This document shows positions 27,459 to 37,116 of a DNA stretch of 37,178 nt, in pieces. The position numbers and the translations under genes were made by a program. The stretch comes from an uncultured Akkermansia sp. (GTDB taxonomy: Bacteria; Verrucomicrobiota; Verrucomicrobiia; Verrucomicrobiales; Akkermansiaceae). The stretch lies in contig CANQJI010000017.1 in NCBI GenBank assembly GCA_947624205.1, positions 1 through 37,178 of the forward strand, written 5' to 3'. The notes under the pieces are model-generated. The model was given only the letters and a program-made list of their open reading frames with translations, did not search any database and had not been told where the DNA came from. Every line of letters starts with the position of its first letter. The first letter of the stretch is position 1.

Positions 27459-27510
27459 TCGCGCGTAAGCGCGGGAACTCTCCAAATCGTCCATCGTACG
27501 TCGTAATCTC
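27459..27510 (+). repeat. Family 1 right-half module (hairpin plus TACATCG-like tract) attached to family 2
   Basis: CGCGCGTAAGCGCGGGAACTCTCCAAATCGTCCATCGTACGTCGTA. Confidence 0.75.
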
Positions 27511-27640
27511 CTGTTGCGGGTCTCATAAATTTTGTCCTCTGTACTCTTGTCTTGTATGACTTCTATCATGTCTCGAAAGCCTATGAATATTAGTGTCTAA
27601 CATATTGATAGACAATGATTAATTATTAGATTGAGGCATC

Positions 27641-27670
27641 TTGACAAATCGAATTTGTTACGGGTACAAT
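27641..27670 (+). promoter_or_regulatory. Putative promoter of porin-like gene
   Basis: TTGACA-18 nt-TACAAT upstream of the 27735 ATG. Confidence 0.6.
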
Positions 27671-27734
27671 CTGCGTAACCTTGACTGCAATAGGTTTTGC
27701 AGCTCACGGACAAAAACAACAAGAAAAAATAACC

Positions 27735-28370
27735 ATGAAAAAAGCATTGTTCGCTTTGGCTGCCCTCGCCATGCCCGCCATGGCCGGCACATATACTGTT
27801 GTAGAACCTGCTAATCCCTATTCCATGGAATTGGCCGTGGGCTATAACTTCGCCGCTCGCGATATCATTAAAGCCGATGGATTTGATACACCACGTGTCG
27901 ACACACTTGGTGTTGATCTCACCGGTGTGTACAAGGTTGACGATCATTCTTCGTTTAATCTTCGCTTCGGTTTCGCGACAGGATCTGATTCTGAAACCTA
28001 TTTCGATAGTACTAAACTTGATGCCCGTATGAATAATTTTTACCTCATGCCGGGTTATCGTTATACCCATCGCATGGGTGAATACACGTCAGGTTTTATC
28101 GGTGTCAATGCCGGTGTCATCAATGAGAGTGTTAAAATTAAAACGTTCGATGACGTCGATGGTCGTCAGCGCTATCATGGATCAGAATATGGCTTCGCCT
28201 ATTCTGCTGAAGCCGGTTTACGCTTTGACCTGACTCGTCATTTCGATCTGTATGTCGCTTACCAGTTCTTCGGATCAACGGCTGAACCGAGCATTGGCGG
28301 CGATGATGGAATTGGTACGCGCTCTCAACTTTTCCATTGTGTACGCCTTGGTGTGTGTCTTGATTTCTAA
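27735..28370 (+). CDS. Outer-membrane beta-barrel (porin-like) protein
   Basis: Signal peptide MKKALFALAALAMPAMAG; alternating beta-strand pattern; C-terminal VRLGVCLDF ending in Phe. Confidence 0.75.
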   Translation: MKKALFALAALAMPAMAGTYTVVEPANPYSMELAVGYNFAARDIIKADGFDTPRVDTLGVDLTGVYKVDDHSSFNLRFGFATGSDSETYFDSTKLDARMNNFYLMPGYRYTHRMGEYTSGFIGVNAGVINESVKIKTFDDVDGRQRYHGSEYGFAYSAEAGLRFDLTRHFDLYVAYQFFGSTAEPSIGGDDGIGTRSQLFHCVRLGVCLDF

Positions 28371-28421
28371 TTTGCCTGTCATATTCTGATACCCCTGTCA
28401 TTTCTAAGGCAGAAAACAACG

Positions 28422-28500
28422 CCCATCCCGTTCTCTTATTCTTTCTTTGTTTCCTCACTGATGAGGATCGAAAAAAGAATAGCCTGCGGGATGGGTTTTC
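28422..28500. terminator. Putative terminator/hairpin between convergent genes
   Basis: CCCATCCCG (28422-28430) pairs with CGGGATGGG (28487-28495), followed by TTTTC; an inner ATTCTTT/AAAGAAT pairing is also possible. Confidence 0.55.
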
Positions 28501-28514
28501 TTGTATGACTATTT

Positions 28515-28530
28515 TGTTCCACGTGAAACA
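28515..28530. promoter_or_regulatory. parS-type centromere site (ParB binding)
   Basis: TGTTCCACGTGAAACA, a perfect match to the canonical 16-bp parS (TGTTNCACGTGAAACA). Confidence 0.88.
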
Positions 28531-28533
28531 AAT

Positions 28534-30297
28534 TCACATCCTCTCCGGAAGAGTGATGCCAAGCAGTCCCATTCCTTTTTTGAGGACACGAGCAGTGAGG
28601 GCACAGAGAATGAGACGGCTTTCACGTTCGAATCCTTCGCTGCGAAGAACGGGACAAGCCTCGTAGAAACTATGGAACGAACGTGCAAGATCATAGAGAT
28701 AAGCAGCAAGAAGATTTGGACGGCAATCATCAAGAATAGCCGGTACGACTTCTGCGAAGCGCACTAGGAGTCTTGCAAGTTGTATTTCAGACTCATGTTT
28801 CAAAATTGGTGCTTTCTCTGATTGAATTGATTCAAAGTCTGTGTTTGTTTTACGGAAAATGGAACAAACACGTACGAAGGAATTTTGTAGATAGGGAGCC
28901 GTATCTCCGGTAAGTGCAAGCATCTTATCCCAATCGAAGATGTAGTCACTCAGACGATTTTGGGAAAGCTCAGCGAATTTGATAGCGCCTATACCGACGG
29001 CCTGAGCAATGTTTTTCTTTTCTTCTTCGGGAAGGGTTGGATTTTTCTCATGTACGACACGACTTGCACGTTCAATTGCCTCATCAATGACATCCTGAAG
29101 ACTCACTGTTTCACCGTCGCGAGTCTTGAATGGGCGGCGATCCTTACCAAGAATGGAACCGAAAGCAACATGGCGGAAATCACCGGTAACACCACGCATG
29201 CGCTCAATATCAAAAATTTGTTTGAAGTGTTTATCCTGGGCGGCGCCGACAACGTACCAAATGGCATCGGCATGGAAGTGATTGATGCGATAATCGAGGG
29301 TAGCAAGATCTGTGGTAGCATACAAAAAACCTCCATCAGCCTTACGGATGATAGCCGGAACGGGAAGCCATTGACCATTTTTTGAGACAAGGAAGGGATC
29401 CTGTTGCGGATCGTGAAAACCGTCGGAAAAGACACATATCGCGCCATCACTTTCACGGGCAATGCCACGTTCCATGAGGTTTTGAACAAGTGGCGAGAGA
29501 GCATCATTATAGAAACTTTCGCCAAGCCAGTAATCGAAGTGAATATCGAGGCGCTTGTAGATTTTTTCGAGCCCAACTTTAGTGAGTTGAATACATTGCT
29601 TCCAGATTTCAAGATTTTCTGAATCACCGCTCTGGAGTTTGACAAGTTCATCCTTGCATTCTTTAAGAACAGAGGGTTGCTCTTTGCAAAGAGTATTCAC
29701 GTTCTTGTAAACTTCGAGCAAGGTAGCGATGGGATCTTTTTGAAGTAACTCCGGATTCAATTTATTTTTCCAGCCCCAGAGAATCATACCAAACTGTGTG
29801 CCCCAATCGCCGATGTGATTGTCGGTGATCACCTTGTTCCCCATGAAACGCGCAATGCGAGCGAGAGTATCGCCAATGATGGTTGAACGAATGTGACCAA
29901 CATGCATGGGTTTCGCGACATTCGGTGCGGAGAAATCAATAATGATTGTCTTAGGATTGCTTGTTGCAACGACACCTAATCGTGGATCGCCGAGCATTGA
30001 AAAAAGCGTTTGTGCAAAGAAAGATGGACGTACGCGAAAATTAATAAAGCCGGGACCTGCTATCTCAGTTTCAGCTTCCGGAAGTTCGCCGAGACCTTGA
30101 AGAATATCCTCCGCAAGCGCCCTTGGATTTTTCTTAAGTTGACGTGCTAGTACCATGGCAGCGTTACTCTGGTAGTCTCCATAACGAAGATCCTGGGCAA
30201 TCTCAACATTTATTTTGCATGCACACGACAAATTATCACCGAGCAGATTTTTCAAAGCAGTCTGCAGATGTTGGGAAAGTGTTTCTTTGATGGTCAT
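28534..30297 (-). CDS. argS: Arginyl-tRNA synthetase
   Basis: IIIDFSAPNVAKPMHVGHIRSTIIGDTLARI, NHIGDWGTQFGM, DGGFLYATTDLATLDYRI, FGSILGKDRRPFKTRDGETV, C-terminal ALTARVLKKGMGLLGITLPERM. Confidence 0.97.
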   Translation of the reverse strand: MTIKETLSQHLQTALKNLLGDNLSCACKINVEIAQDLRYGDYQSNAAMVLARQLKKNPRALAEDILQGLGELPEAETEIAGPGFINFRVRPSFFAQTLFSMLGDPRLGVVATSNPKTIIIDFSAPNVAKPMHVGHIRSTIIGDTLARIARFMGNKVITDNHIGDWGTQFGMILWGWKNKLNPELLQKDPIATLLEVYKNVNTLCKEQPSVLKECKDELVKLQSGDSENLEIWKQCIQLTKVGLEKIYKRLDIHFDYWLGESFYNDALSPLVQNLMERGIARESDGAICVFSDGFHDPQQDPFLVSKNGQWLPVPAIIRKADGGFLYATTDLATLDYRINHFHADAIWYVVGAAQDKHFKQIFDIERMRGVTGDFRHVAFGSILGKDRRPFKTRDGETVSLQDVIDEAIERASRVVHEKNPTLPEEEKKNIAQAVGIGAIKFAELSQNRLSDYIFDWDKMLALTGDTAPYLQNSFVRVCSIFRKTNTDFESIQSEKAPILKHESEIQLARLLVRFAEVVPAILDDCRPNLLAAYLYDLARSFHSFYEACPVLRSEGFERESRLILCALTARVLKKGMGLLGITLPERM

Positions 30298-30326
30298 GAT
30301 ACTCGCTAACGTATAATGGAGCAGTC

Positions 30327-30355
30327 TTTATACACGTTGGAGTATGATTTGTCAA
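30327..30355 (-). promoter_or_regulatory. Putative argS promoter
   Basis: Minus strand TTGACA-17 nt-TATAAA, about 30 nt upstream of the argS ATG. Confidence 0.65.
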
Positions 30356-30420
30356 TCCCGGCAAAAAGAGACTCGAATCCCGCCATTTCAGCGAAATCCG
30401 AGCCGCTAATGAATAAAACT

Positions 30421-30600
30421 GTGCCACTGCACCGTCAGCGGTGAGGAAGCCACGTTCCCATAGTTCAGGTGGGTGCGAAGCCGGGTTCGCCTGAGGTATC
30501 CATAAAGGACGGAACATGAAACCCTGAGCTTTAATGCCCCTTGTTAATTTATAACGGTCCGGGCCTGTGTACCGCGTGTCACGAGAACAGCAGCGAGAGT
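30421..30600. ncRNA. Candidate structured RNA of unknown class, strand unresolved
   Basis: Non-coding gap with several hairpins: CACCGtcagCGGTG (30430-30443) and CAGG..GCGAAgccgggTTCGC..CTG. The minus strand has a CCCACCTGAACTATGGGAACG segment vaguely like 6S RNA. Weak. Confidence 0.2.
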
Positions 30601-30648
30601 ACTGTAGCATGTTGAGGGGATCATTACAAGATAAAAAACTCTTGTTAT

Positions 30649-31161
30649 CTATTTTTTGGGGAATGATGAGTTTGCAGTCCACACGACATCATATGCTGGA
30701 TGCAGGGGGCGTATGGATGCAGGGAATTCCTTTGCTAAATGCAGCAGGAAGGGGAGGAGAGGTCCCGAAGCTTCTCGGATGAGCCTTTCCCGTGTTTCGT
30801 TGTTTTGAAAAGCAGGGCAGTCTCGATAAATCGCAATGCAGAGGGAGCCGTCTTCTGTGTTCATGAGTCGTAATGGCCAAATACGGCATTCTATGGGTCG
30901 ATTTTGGCGCGACAGCGTACAACCTGCACCGTGATCAAGGAGAGGGCAGGGGGCGCAGGTGTCTTGCAGGGAATCTTCATCATATTGTAACGCGAAGGTA
31001 TACGAACCATTCTTACGGTGAGTGAGGGGAATACCTCGCGTGCGAAAAAAATTCACCTGTTCGGGTGTGAGAGAAGGTGTCTCCCACTGAGAAGCTCGTG
31101 TAAATTGACAACAGAGACGACAAGCAGCACATTGATCCGGGGTAATGATGTGGGAGATCAT
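30649..31161 (-). CDS. YkgJ-family cysteine-cluster protein
   Basis: CAACRLCCQFT...CAPCPLLDHGAGCTLSRQNRPIECRIWPL; start overlaps the upstream DUF2156 stop (ATGA). Confidence 0.8.
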   Translation of the reverse strand: MISHIITPDQCAACRLCCQFTRASQWETPSLTPEQVNFFRTRGIPLTHRKNGSYTFALQYDEDSLQDTCAPCPLLDHGAGCTLSRQNRPIECRIWPLRLMNTEDGSLCIAIYRDCPAFQNNETRERLIREASGPLLPFLLHLAKEFPASIRPLHPAYDVVWTANSSFPKK

Positions 31162-32108
31162 GGGTGTGAATTTTCAGACGGGGCAGGGCAGGGGATAGCA
31201 CTGTATTTCTCCAAAATGAGTTCCGGATGGTATGAGAGCTTGGCTTGTCGTAGTCCCGGATGATTCAAATCTTCCTCACGATTGATGAAGAGACAACTTT
31301 CCGGAAGCAATCGGGCAGTTTCGCGGTTCACGAAGGGATAGGCACGGCGATACTCCGGTAAGCATTTTTCAAAATGGATATCCGCTACCGTGGGATTGAT
31401 GAAAGATCCGATGGACATTCCGACCGGTTCTTCTTGTACGTATACCACGCCGCCAAAAAGATTCAGGCTATCGGCATTGTCAAGAGCTTCGTATATTGCA
31501 GCGATTTCTTGCCGAAGAATTGATGATTGGTTGTCCGCTTTGTTTAGCCATGCTTCTGCTACCGCGACAGCATCTGCTGTTGTTGCCGGTGAAAGGGGAA
31601 GAAAGCGATGTGTCGGAAACATGCTTTCAAATTGTGCGATATGATTGCGCTTGGCATGGAAACGGGATCCGGGCAATTCGGCAAGCTGAACACGGGTGTA
31701 CAGATAATCTGAATTCCCACGATCACTCGCGAATGAGAATCTTTCGGGCATATATCGACGAAGAATTTCACATTGTTCCGATGTGAGAAGGCAAAAGCAC
31801 AGAGGTCGTTTGCGAGATATTGCATCGCTTTGCAAAAGTTCCAACGCTTCTTCTACATTGCCACGTCCACAGGGAAATGCATAGCCCTGCAAACGCTCAT
31901 TCTGTTCAAAGTGTCGAAAGAGCCATGAACCATGAACCGCTACCGTAGTGTGGTACTTACGATGCAGCAGAAAGATATTCGCCGGGGCGCAGTCACTCCC
32001 CCTGCACGAGCCGGGAATGAGCTGTCTCAGAAAGGGAAGATCGGCGGCTGTCGGCGGGGCAAAGTGAAGCGGTGAAGACACTTCATTCTGCGTGCCGATT
32101 GTACTCAT
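31158..32108 (-). CDS. DUF2156-domain (phosphatidylglycerol lysyltransferase C-terminal-like) protein
   Basis: SDYLYTRVQLAELPGSRFHAKRNHIAQF, GMSIGSFINPTVADIHFEKCLPEYRRAYPFVNRETARLLPESCLFINREEDLNHPGLRQAKLSYHPE. Confidence 0.85.
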   Translation of the reverse strand: MSTIGTQNEVSSPLHFAPPTAADLPFLRQLIPGSCRGSDCAPANIFLLHRKYHTTVAVHGSWLFRHFEQNERLQGYAFPCGRGNVEEALELLQSDAISRKRPLCFCLLTSEQCEILRRYMPERFSFASDRGNSDYLYTRVQLAELPGSRFHAKRNHIAQFESMFPTHRFLPLSPATTADAVAVAEAWLNKADNQSSILRQEIAAIYEALDNADSLNLFGGVVYVQEEPVGMSIGSFINPTVADIHFEKCLPEYRRAYPFVNRETARLLPESCLFINREEDLNHPGLRQAKLSYHPELILEKYSAIPCPAPSENSHP

Positions 32109-32118
32109 AATATCACCT

Positions 32119-34770
32119 TTAGTACTTGTAATCGACGTAGAATTGAAATTGACCGGAACGATCAACTGCGTTGTTTTTGACAAAGGGAATAGCATAGTCT
32201 ACCGCCATCGGTCCCATACCCGGCAGGTTGATGCGTAGCCCGATACCGTAGTCAGCACAGAAATCCTTCGGCTGGAAACTGAATGAATCTTCATGCACAA
32301 AACCGGCATCCACGAAGAAGGCAAACCGCACTGTTTCCACAACCGGGATGCTCACCTCAGCTTGGATATACGCTGAGGATTTTCCTCCCATTGTTTCATC
32401 GCCGGACCATGACTCATCGATCATACCAACATCACGGAAACGAAAACCACGAAGGTTGCCGGGTCCGCCCAAGTAGCAACGCTCGAAAATTGGTACGGTT
32501 TCTTCGCTTTTGAGCGTGTCAATCGTCTCAAGTCCGAGGTGCAGGCTGAAAATCGAGTCCCAGATGGAATTGTGGTAGATAGAGGCTTCGATACCGGTGC
32601 TGTAAGTTTCCACTGTGCTGCCGGGCCCGCTGTATGAAGCGTACACCTCAAAATGCCCGCCCTGGCGTGGGGTAACAAGAGCATCCCGGGTGTCGTAGAG
32701 CCAGGAAATCTTCAGATTGCTGCGTGTGAAATCCCCGCAATTAAGGATGAAGAATGGTGGAGCCATGCCTTGTACATCCAAAATGTAATTTTCAATGCGG
32801 TATTCCAGCCGCACCAATTGTTGATCATTGAGAGCGCGACTGAGGGAAATCGCGTAACCGTAGTTTTTCTGCGTGTAATAGTCGCTCAAGTAAGAAGAAT
32901 TGGAGAAATAGACCTCATTACCCAATGAAAGCTTGCGATCCAGGAACCACGGCTCCACGAGGCTGATATGAGCACTCTGGTTCTCAAAGCCAAGCTTGCC
33001 TTGCACGGTAAGACGCTGTCCGCCGCCTACGAACGAGCCTTTGCCAAAAAGACCACGGATGTCGAAGTTTGACTGCGTGGCGTTGGCGTACAGATACACG
33101 CTCTCCACAGATGACACCGCTACGCCCAGGGAAAGCGTGCCGGTCATGCGTTCACGCACGTTGATATTGATGTCACGGTAACCCGGAATGTCTGAAAGAG
33201 CAGGGGAGACATCTACACCGTCGAAGTAACCGAGGTTATTGAGCCGTTTTTTTGCTGTTTCCAAATCTACTGAATTGAAGAATTGCCCCGGCTTGAGAGG
33301 CAACTCACGGAGAATGACGTGTTGTTTCGTCTTGGTATTGCCGCGTACATGGATGCGCCCAACGGCATACGGATTTCCCTCAGTGATGTCGTAACGAATA
33401 TCGATGAGATGTGTTCCATCCTTCTCGATGCCCACCTCGTCAATGTCCGGTCTCACATCTGCATCCGCGTACCCCTTTGCCCCGTAGTAACGGCGAATCA
33501 TCGTGGTGTCGTCAGACACTTTTTGCAGGGAGTAGATGTCCCCATTCAGCATGCTTAATCCGGGTTCTAACTGCTTGCTGGTGTACACGGTATTACCCTT
33601 GAAGCTGACGTTGCGCACACGGTAGCGGGGACCTTCGTAAATGTGAACGCGCATTTTGATGTTCTGCGGTCCTGTAATTTTTCCTTTGTCGGTGTATTCT
33701 ACTTTGGTAATCGCGGCGCGCAGGTACCCGTAGTTGCGGTAGTGACGCAAAATCTCTTGCATGTCGTCTTCAACCTGTTCGCGCTTCACGATACCGGAAT
33801 CATTGATCCAATGGAGGAAGTCGCGCTGCTTGGTCTTCATGATTTGCCGCAATTGTTGCGAATCGAATTGATGATTCCCCACAAAGCTGATGTGGCGCAG
33901 TCGTACCTCACGCCCCTCTTTGATGTCGAAGATTACATCCTGGTATCCCGCACGCGCCGTTGGTGTATGTCGCCAGCCGACCTTCACATCCGGGTATCCG
34001 GCATCCTGGTACATGCGGATGATCTCCGCACGCGCTTGCGCCAGATCATGGTCATTGATGGTATGGCTGGAAACCAGTTTTGTTGCTTCACGCAATTCCT
34101 TGCTGGTGAATCGTCTGTTTCCTGTGAATCCCGCGCCTCCGATGAGCCCGGATGGTTCCACTACGAAGGTTACTCGCACAGCATGATTGCCGACAGGTGT
34201 TGCCACCACGCGCGCGTCGTTCCCCACAAGTCCCTTTTGCAGCAGACGTTCCAGGTCGTCATTGATGCGTTGTGTAGAGTAAATACCACCCCTGGAAGTC
34301 TGAATCACGTCCAGCAGGCGCTGATTCGGAACAGATGCCCTCCCCTTCGCGTAGCGAATGCTGACCTCTGCCACGCGCCAACCATCATAGTTCCCTTGTT
34401 GTCCCATGATGCCCAACCCCGTTTGCTCACCCAGTTCGCGCATAACTGTGCTGTCATCCACCATTCGGGCATCCTGGGCGCGGTTGATCAGATGTGTTTG
34501 CGGCACAGCTTGCTGCGCTTGTTCCTGCTGTTGAGGTGTTGTCGATTGTTCCACTGTTGCTTGGGGAGCATCTGTCGTTGGCTCATCAGAGCGCACCTGA
34601 AGGCTGGTAGTAGATGAAGAAGAGCTGCCGTTCGTTTGTTCGGCGGTATCCTGTAACATGGCGTCCAGGAAAGGATCATTGGTCGCCTCTTGTGCCGCTC
34701 TCATCGGCAAAGTAAGGACAATGGAAAGTAGCGCGAGCCCAGTGTATGGGCGCAGTTGGCAAACGTTCAT
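32119..34770 (-). CDS. bamA: Outer membrane protein assembly factor BamA
   Basis: Several POTRA-like repeats, GGGQRLTVQGKLGFENQSAHISLVEPWFLDRKLSLG, LGGPGNLRGFRFRDVG, C-terminal GQFQFYVDYKY. Gln-rich N-terminal region. Confidence 0.94.
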   Translation of the reverse strand: MNVCQLRPYTGLALLSIVLTLPMRAAQEATNDPFLDAMLQDTAEQTNGSSSSSTTSLQVRSDEPTTDAPQATVEQSTTPQQQEQAQQAVPQTHLINRAQDARMVDDSTVMRELGEQTGLGIMGQQGNYDGWRVAEVSIRYAKGRASVPNQRLLDVIQTSRGGIYSTQRINDDLERLLQKGLVGNDARVVATPVGNHAVRVTFVVEPSGLIGGAGFTGNRRFTSKELREATKLVSSHTINDHDLAQARAEIIRMYQDAGYPDVKVGWRHTPTARAGYQDVIFDIKEGREVRLRHISFVGNHQFDSQQLRQIMKTKQRDFLHWINDSGIVKREQVEDDMQEILRHYRNYGYLRAAITKVEYTDKGKITGPQNIKMRVHIYEGPRYRVRNVSFKGNTVYTSKQLEPGLSMLNGDIYSLQKVSDDTTMIRRYYGAKGYADADVRPDIDEVGIEKDGTHLIDIRYDITEGNPYAVGRIHVRGNTKTKQHVILRELPLKPGQFFNSVDLETAKKRLNNLGYFDGVDVSPALSDIPGYRDININVRERMTGTLSLGVAVSSVESVYLYANATQSNFDIRGLFGKGSFVGGGQRLTVQGKLGFENQSAHISLVEPWFLDRKLSLGNEVYFSNSSYLSDYYTQKNYGYAISLSRALNDQQLVRLEYRIENYILDVQGMAPPFFILNCGDFTRSNLKISWLYDTRDALVTPRQGGHFEVYASYSGPGSTVETYSTGIEASIYHNSIWDSIFSLHLGLETIDTLKSEETVPIFERCYLGGPGNLRGFRFRDVGMIDESWSGDETMGGKSSAYIQAEVSIPVVETVRFAFFVDAGFVHEDSFSFQPKDFCADYGIGLRINLPGMGPMAVDYAIPFVKNNAVDRSGQFQFYVDYKY

Positions 34771-34898
34771 ACCCCGTCATCTTGCCCTATGTGTTACCTG
34801 AGGTCAAGTTATTATCTGGTCATTTTTACGCAGGTTGCTTCAGTGAACTATTGAAACTCTCTGAAAATTTCCACGAAAAATTGTGTGTTTCAGCACAC

Positions 34899-34989
34899 AT
34901 GTCCCAATAAAAATTTCTCCGAGCTCATTCAACCCATTTCCCCATGCGTTTGCAACAGACAACGGAAGTAAGCCTGACAAGATGTCAAA
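34899..34989 (+). repeat. Intergenic repeat family 2, copy 2
   Basis: CATGTCCCAATAAAAATTTCTCCGAGCTCATTCAACCCATTTCCCCATGCGTTTGCAACAGACAACGGAAGTAAGCCTGACAAGATG. Confidence 0.88.
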
Positions 34990-35096
34990 GCTTTGATGAT
35001 TAGGCATAGCAGTAGACCCGGCATAGCGTAACAGCAGATGCTTTCCTCCTATCAACGCATCATCATTTCAAAAATTCCGCTACGCACCTGCTTCGC

Positions 35097-35158
35097 CACA
35101 CTCGCGCGCAAGCGCGGGAACTCTCCAAATCGTACATCGTACATCGTACCTCGTAAAT
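35097..35158 (+). repeat. Family 1 right-half module downstream of family 2
   Basis: CACACTCGCGCGCAAGCGCGGGAACTCTCCAAATCGTACATCGTACATCGTACCTCGTAAA. Confidence 0.8.
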
Positions 35159-35265
35159 AACCAACAACTTATGCTTCATGATGTGCCGTTAATTACCTAT
35201 TGAGGGTGCTTTTTCTTGGGACGAATGTGGTGTTTCAGCTTGCAAATCTTGCTAAAGGTGCGAAA

Positions 35266-36909
35266 ATGGCGGTAATGAGTGAGGATGCGCATCAGACTGA
35301 TCGGTCATGTCATAAGGTACCCGGTGTGTTTGATTGGGAGGTGGTTCGTACGGCGTTGCAGGCGGCCGAGGAAGGCGTGTACTGTTGGGATATAGTGAAT
35401 GATAGGATATATTACACGGAGCAATGCCTGCGTATGATGGGTTGCTGTGTGAGTGAGATTGCTCCAAATATCTTCACGGAATCTGTAGGAACAATTCACG
35501 ATGAAGATTGTGCTTTTTTTCGGAACACCGTACAGAAATACCTGAATAACCCGGCTATTTCGCCGCTCCGGGTGGAGGTGCGATTGTTGAATCAGCGTAC
35601 GCGCGGCTGGAAGTGGATTCGTGTGAATGGCCTACTCCAGCGTGGGGCAGATAAGAAACCCGTACGTCTCGTCGGAGTCTGGGTCGATATTACGCGGCGT
35701 AAGATGGGAGACCTGCATGCGATGGAAGATCGCGATCTCTTCCGTACGCTCATCAATTACCTGCCGGATAATATCTATTTCAAAAATCGTGAGTCGCGTT
35801 TTGTACTGGCGAATGACGCCACAGCGCGTAAGATGGGTGTGCCGACACCCTCTGATCTCATCGGTTGTCGGGATACGAACTTTTTCTCGGATGATACAAC
35901 GAATGTCGCCCGCCGCGAGGAGCTGGAAATCATGAGCAGCGGCATTCCTATTACCAATCGTATCCATCGGGAGCATTGGAAGGATGGTCAATCCTCATGG
36001 TGTCGCCTCTCAAAGTTTCCCTGGTATGCCTCGAATGGCGATATCAAAGGCATTGTCGGCATATCTTCGGATGTCACGGAAATGGTGGAAACACAAAACC
36101 GTCTCCAAACTCTTGCCCAGAGTTTAGATCGTCGCAACCGTGCTCTTGAAAAGGAGTTGACACTCGCTCGCCAGGTACAGCAGGCACTGCAGCCGGAAAA
36201 GATTCCGCCGCGCACGTGGTGCAGTGCGGATGGTTCTGTAGAACGCCGCGCCATTTTCCACCATATTTACCGGCAGAGTGTTGGAGTTTCCGGGGATTGT
36301 TTCCATATCTTCCCTGTTGGCAGAGCAGGGGTGGGCATGTTGCTGTGTGATGTGATGGGACACGACGTGCGCGCGGCGCTGATAGCTTCCGTATTGCGTG
36401 GTTTGATGGAGCAGGTGGGCAATTTGGCTGATACGCCGGCGCTCCTTCTCTCTGCGCTTAATCGGCATCTCTGTGCCATCTTTAGTAAGGCCGGCATTAC
36501 TATGTTTGCCACGGCGTGTTTTTTGTACATCGATCTGGAAAAACGTCGTGTTACTCTGTCCAGCGCGGGACACCCGGCTCCTATCGTGCTACCGCGAAGC
36601 GGATCAGCTTTTACTCCGTTGCTACCGCGTTCTCCCGCTCTCGGGCTCATGGAAAATGCGACATATCGCGATTACGAATTACGCCCGGAAGAGGGTATGA
36701 AAATCATGCTTTACACGGATGGTCTCACCGAAGCATCGAGATCAGATGGCGAAGAGTTTGGTGCTGAGCGCGTGTTGGCGTGCTTGAACGAATCATCCTG
36801 TGACAATGTGCGCAATATGCTCGAGTGTGCCTTAACCGGCATGCGCAAGTTCATCGGTTCAGAAGATTCCGATGATGACCTCTGTCTTCTTGGTGTGGAA
36901 TTGGAATGA
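35266..36909 (+). CDS. PAS-PAS-SpoIIE (PP2C-type) serine phosphatase, RsbU-like
   Basis: Two PAS-like modules (AAEEGVYCWDIVNDRIYYTEQC; LINYLPDNIYFKNRESRFVLAN); SGDCFHIFPV, LLCDVMGHDVRAALIASVLRG, LSSAGHPAPIVL, LYTDGLTEAS. Start uncertain (35200 possible). Confidence 0.88.
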   Translation: MAVMSEDAHQTDRSCHKVPGVFDWEVVRTALQAAEEGVYCWDIVNDRIYYTEQCLRMMGCCVSEIAPNIFTESVGTIHDEDCAFFRNTVQKYLNNPAISPLRVEVRLLNQRTRGWKWIRVNGLLQRGADKKPVRLVGVWVDITRRKMGDLHAMEDRDLFRTLINYLPDNIYFKNRESRFVLANDATARKMGVPTPSDLIGCRDTNFFSDDTTNVARREELEIMSSGIPITNRIHREHWKDGQSSWCRLSKFPWYASNGDIKGIVGISSDVTEMVETQNRLQTLAQSLDRRNRALEKELTLARQVQQALQPEKIPPRTWCSADGSVERRAIFHHIYRQSVGVSGDCFHIFPVGRAGVGMLLCDVMGHDVRAALIASVLRGLMEQVGNLADTPALLLSALNRHLCAIFSKAGITMFATACFLYIDLEKRRVTLSSAGHPAPIVLPRSGSAFTPLLPRSPALGLMENATYRDYELRPEEGMKIMLYTDGLTEASRSDGEEFGAERVLACLNESSCDNVRNMLECALTGMRKFIGSEDSDDDLCLLGVELE

Positions 36910-36956
36910 TCTGCTTCTTTCGGGACAGATGTATTAGCGCTCTGGGAGCATACGCA

Positions 36957-37116
36957 AGGCAAACGCATTTGAGGAGAAGTTAATCAACAGAGCAAATGCC
37001 CTCATTGACTGGTATGATCGTTTATTCGCATCAAAAATCATAACAACAAGCACTCTCCGCCACCCTCGCGCGCTTCGCGCGGGAACTCCCCAGATCTTAC
37101 ATCGTCCATCGTACAC
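36957..37116 (+). repeat. Intergenic repeat family 1, copy H (3'-incomplete)
   Basis: AAGGCAAACGCATTTGAGGAGAAGTTAATCAACAGAG ... CGCGCGCTTCGCGCGGGAAC ... TACATCGTCCATCGTACAC; no terminal palindrome. Confidence 0.88.

Noticed and set aside
30629-30657. Plus-strand terminator AGATAA-loop-TTATCT-ATTTTTT
   Set aside because: The T-run is formed by the terminal Lys-Lys codons of the YkgJ gene on the minus strand and the stem is weak and AT-only, so it is not reliable.
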